A DNA stretch of 64,000 bases from Parus major (lineage: Eukaryota; Chordata; Aves; Passeriformes; Paridae): contig NC_031770.1 of NCBI RefSeq assembly GCF_001522545.3, positions 19,595,491-19,659,490 on the forward strand, written 5' to 3'. The position numbers and the translations under genes are program-made. Below are positions 60,164-64,000 of the stretch, piece after piece; within the stretch, counting starts at the first letter, position 1, and the number at the start of each line of letters is the position of its first letter. Below the pieces are notes generated by a model, which saw nothing but the letters and a program-made list of their open reading frames with translations, made no database searches and had not been told where the DNA came from.

Positions 60164-62865
60164 TTCTCTGGCAGCCACCCAGACCTGAATACTTGACTTT
60201 CAAAGTGCTTTCCAGTCTCTGAAGTGAAACAGAGATACCCAATAATATTCTTCTGTTTGGTCACTATTACTGGTTACTACCATATATCCCTGGTGCTCTT
60301 ACAAACCAAGCCATTTTGATTTTTCCATCACAGCTGATGTTTTAAATAGTCAATACAGAAAAATCTCAGCTGTGGTATAGCTTGGAGAGTGTAGCTAAGA
60401 GCTAGATGACTTAATCAGTATGTTTTAAACAAATCTTTGAAAGAAAATGGGAGAGGCACAAGAAATTAGAGAGTCAGGAGTTTATTTTTCTTTTAATATG
60501 GTGATAGGACCAAATTTAAATGAGGAAAAGCTGGGACTGTAAGTCGTGTTTTACAGAAGACACTGAACTGATAAAAGCAGGAGAAAGATTGTATTTGTTA
60601 AAAGCCTCTGGTATCTTGAAAGTGATATACATCATTCCATTTCTCAGCTTTCACTCTTGTCTAAACAATTTAAAGACAAAAACTAGACCATCTATTTTGT
60701 ATATACATGTGGTTATCTATTTACCCATACATATCAGTGTGTGTGCATCTATATATACCGCATAGGGCTGCTTTTAGAATGCTTCTCAGTAATTCTTTTT
60801 CCCTCAACTCCTGAATTCAGTGTTTTACCCCCTACTTCAAAAAAACAAGAGATTAAGCAGGACCCATTATTTTGACATCAAATGGAAGCCCTAAACCGTT
60901 GCTAGGATACAGGATGTGGCACTATAATATTGCCGTGGTGTAGGGTTATATTGTCTTAAGTGTGGGGAGCAGGCCATATTATAAATCTAAGTAAGTTGAT
61001 AGAAGAGATAACGATTGCTGCTCTTACTCTGTAATTAAAAGGAAGGGAATGTGTACAGAACAGTTAGGTCATATACTCCTTTTTTATTTGGACAGTAAGT
61101 GAAGCACTATCAATAAGCAATTTCATTACAGTCTGTATGGGTTTTGTCTACTTTCATTTTCTATCTGCATTAATTTAGAGTAACTCTATGGGTTTATTAT
61201 TGATTGACACCAGTTTAAGCAATGCTAAAATTTGGCTTTGATATGAAACCTATTAATTTTCTCACTTTATTTTTCTTTTGTGAACAAATTAATAAAAACT
61301 TAGCTTCTGATTTCAGCAGTATTAATTCAAGTCTGCTTTCTTATACTTTGTGTGGGGCTCAAATAAGTTGCAAAGCTGGTATGTTGCAGTGGGGAAATAA
61401 AGTATTTTTGTTGTAGACTTGAGGGGGTTGTATAATTGGTGGGGATGTTACATCTAAATTGGCTCAGACATAGTGTCTAAGTAAGCCAAATCTAGTATCT
61501 GTGTGACCATACAAAAGAGAAGTGGATGATTTTATTGCTTGTAATTTGTTTTGTCTTTTTAGGATGGGGAAAAAAAAAATTAAAACCATAAACATACAAA
61601 ATACCCCCCTCAATGCCTCTCCCAAACCAGCAAAACAGAGATTCTTTTATTGTTTCTTTTAAGTGCAAGTGAGTTGTATTGAGGCATGGCAGTGGTTGAT
61701 ATGCAGCCCCTGCATGCAGTTGGCACTCGCAGAGCAGCTGGCTCATGCAGAGTGAAAGCCTGCACTCTGCTGTGGAGCTGGAGTCTCTAGCACTGAGGAG
61801 AAATAAAGAGCTCAGCCTACACGGGTGGCACTCAGGGCCAGGTGGAATGTGCACACAGCCTGGACAGGCTGTCCACTAAGGGCACAGTGTGCCAGGTGAG
61901 CACAGCAGCCTCCTCACCCATGAAAACTAGGGATTTTCTGGGCTGCCAGTGACTCTTGGCTTCCTCACCACTGGAGACAGATCACAGGCTGTGCACCATG
62001 GGTCTCACCCAGATGCAAAAAGACCTTTCAATGTACTTAATGCAAGTTTGTTTGTCCTTATCACAAATGCTAACCTAAGGGACGTGACAGCCGACACCTC
62101 AGAAAAGCGGTGTTAGCTTGGAGATGGATGACTTGTAAATTTGTTTATTGGGGCCAAAATAATGCTTGTTTGGATGAAGCACAACTGTGGGTCACACTGG
62201 TGCTAGGAGGGAGGTCAGTGCCTTCTCAGAGAGGTAAGGTGAGCTTTCCCACTCTTGAAATGGGTGCAGTGAGTGAAGCTGCTGGAGGTTGTGCTGGAGC
62301 TGGTGAGGCTGTGCTGAAACCACTGGTCAAAGCAGAGGGCAGCACTACCTTAGAGCAGCAGAGTTGCTTCCAGAAGGTTTCTCTGTCCTTGCTTCTGCAG
62401 CCATTGAGGTGCATCCTATTTGGGAACCCAGTAGGTGTAAAGGCAAGGATCACATGCTCCATGTTCCACCAACCCACCTGTTAAAGGCTAAGATGCTATT
62501 CCATATCCAGCAAATATCCAGCCCACTGACTGATGGAGAGAAGATTAGCAATTACTTTAGGGTCATTTTAGTCGAACAATTAAATACCTCCATACTTATT
62601 TAATCACACCTGTGCAAATATCAAATTGATTCTTGTGAAATCTCTTTTAAAATGTTAGCTTTGTCTTCCCGGTTTTATGCATAAAGACACACAGATTCAT
62701 ATCTTGTCTAACAGAAACCTGAAAAATCAGATTTTGGTGTCAGGTGCCTACTAATTCTCTGTTTTCAGGACACTGATTTAGAAGTCCAACTATGAACTTA
62801 ACCAAAATGAAGTTAGATGTGCAATCATAGAAGTGGAAAACAGTCCACATATTTTGGCTAAAAAG
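60164..62865. other. Non-coding stretch
   Basis: AT-rich to about 61.65 kb, GC-richer at 61.68-62.48 kb. The 120-124-codon frames there lie on both strands, with no domain recognised. No RNA gene or intact element. Confidence 0.45.
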
Positions 62866-62968
62866 CCTTCTCCAAGGTCAAAAAGAGAACCAGTAGCAGA
62901 GCCAGGAATAGAACTGTTATCTCCCAGGCCTTTTTCTTTTGCTTCTGTCCCAAAAGACACTATGCAAG
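62866..62968 (+). mobile_element. MIR-like core-SINE relic
   Basis: CTCCAAGGTCAAAAAGAGAA, then CCAGTAGCAGAGCCAGGAAT and AGAACTGTTATCTCCCAGGC reproduce in order the 3' part of MIR-type SINEs ('cccaaggtcacacag..agtggcagagccaggaatagaacccaggtctcc'). It closes with a stretch near CCAAAAGACACTATGC like the '..accactagaccatgc' end. Highly diverged; no target-site duplication seen. Confidence 0.6.
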
Positions 62969-64000
62969 GTACAATATCCATTTGACAAATTGCTCAGTTA
63001 TGTGATGAATTGCATTTTTAATGCACATTTTATGGCCTCTTTTGGCCACTTCCTACTAATCTATCTTTCCTGAGGTATGTTCTTAACACTCCACAGCTCT
63101 CAGTGGCTATTAGACAACAACACAAAAATGTTCTTCTCTCCCAAATGTAGAATTTACCACAAAACTTCACTGGTCTGAAGCAGAGGCCTGGAAATATCCT
63201 GGTCTGCTCAGGTGACAAGTTTAAGGCCTGATTGCCTTCAGCCTAAGGGGGTAGGAAGTAACATGTATATGGCAAAAGGGATGTGGGAATTCCTAGTTTC
63301 TCACTAAAAATATAAATTCCTTCTCCCCCTGCATGTTTATAAGGTCTGGTATTTATACATAGTTTTGTGATTCAGTACTAAATGTAATCTGGACCTTTTT
63401 TCGTAAGATTTGTATCCTTTAGCCAAAGTGTTGCCTCTCATTGCTCCTGTCAAGTCCGTAGCAATCAGCAAGTTACCAGTTGCTTCTTAACTTCATGTAT
63501 ATAACATTCCACATATATGCACACACCAGGAACATGAATATTCAGAATGTAAAATGGCTATTTACCATGATTCTGGCTTCTTGGATTTCTTGCAGTAGAT
63601 ATGAGTGGACTATGATACAGGATAAAGTGACTGGACTGGGGCCCAAGTTGCTGGGACATGTATGGGATTATGCTAAGGAAGTGCCTGCAATGAGGACAGC
63701 TGGGTGAACAAAAACCAAGTGGTTACCTTTATTCTGAATTAACACTGTGAATGCACCTAATTTCTGGCATGACCTGTTTTGCTTTCCATCTTTCTCCCTA
63801 GAAGACTGGGAGAAATAAACTTGTTACCACATCAGCTTTGGCATTTTATATTGTGTTTCAGAAAACATGAACCGTGAAAAAAAATAAAAAAAAAAAAAAA
63901 GTTTATTTTTAAATATGAAACTATGTGGACAATATTATTGCATTTCTTGAAATGTGTCCAGAATTCAAACCTGGAGGCAATAGACATTTGAGAGTGAAAT
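62969..64000. other. AT-rich non-coding stretch to window end
   Basis: No exon, RNA gene or intact element recognised. It contains the interrupted A tract at 63877-63900. A 75-codon frame at 63480-63707 begins with TTG and has no domain. Confidence 0.5.
63877..63900. repeat. Interrupted poly(A) tract
   Basis: Eight A, one T, fifteen A. An AATAAA lies about 65 bases upstream (63816), so a worn retrocopy tail is possible, but no transcript body is recognisable. Confidence 0.85.

Noticed and set aside
63816..63900. Processed pseudogene tail (AATAAA plus poly(A))
   Set aside because: No coding or transcript-like sequence is recognisable upstream, so the hexamer and A run are likely coincidental.
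1..64000. Prokaryotic genes, operons, CRISPR arrays, phage or plasmid modules
   Set aside because: Composition, CpG depletion, the CR1 element, microsatellites and the lack of dense coding all indicate vertebrate nuclear DNA.
1..64000. Endogenous retrovirus or LTR pair
   Set aside because: No paired long terminal repeats, primer-binding site, polypurine tract or retroviral protein segment was recognised on either strand.

Overview
This window looks like vertebrate nuclear DNA, most probably from a bird. It is AT-rich (roughly 60% by eye) and poor in CpG. I could recognise no complete gene, RNA gene, CRISPR array, operon or other prokaryotic feature. The best evidence for a bird is one clear, truncated CR1 LINE 3' end (about 14.84-15.42 kb). 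It ends in the short CTATG-type direct repeat typical of CR1 instead of a poly(A) tail, in a background with very few interspersed repeats. The only other mobile-element traces are worn MIR-like core-SINE fragments and worn palindromic MITE-like fragments of kinds shared by birds, crocodilians and turtles. A non-avian archosaur or turtle is not excluded, but repeat density would usually be higher there. Some G/T-rich runs made me think of songbirds, but that is only an impression.

Layout. 0-14.8 kb: AT-rich non-coding DNA with relics of MITE-like and MIR-like elements, a 13-bp perfect inverted repeat at 3.4 kb and an 18-bp palindrome at 11.95 kb. 14.8-18.3 kb: the CR1, a GC-richer stretch with a 21-T run, a strong splice-acceptor-like site at 17.10 kb, and an isolated cluster of 15 CpGs in about 80 bp at 18.17-18.25 kb. 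18.3-31 kb: non-coding, with a 78-bp alternating purine-pyrimidine microsatellite at 24.87 kb. 31.0-33.04 kb: a GC-richer, unusually stop-poor interval on the plus strand, with no protein family recognised. 33-38 kb: non-coding. 38.0-41.9 kb: a cluster of short perfect inverted repeats (stems of 9-16 bp), the strongest being a pair of back-to-back hairpins at 40.17-40.24 kb. 42-64 kb: non-coding, with a MITE relic at 47.8 kb, several stretches that read like conserved non-coding elements, G/T-rich low-complexity DNA, and a Z-DNA-prone tract at 60.12 kb.

The window is best read as an intergenic region or a large intron. Long open frames exist, but most are what chance gives in 64 kb of DNA. 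None shows a recognisable domain, and one of the longest runs through a poly(T) tract. No set of genes here can be described as working together. The items most worth checking are the inverted-repeat cluster, the isolated CpG cluster and the stop-poor interval.
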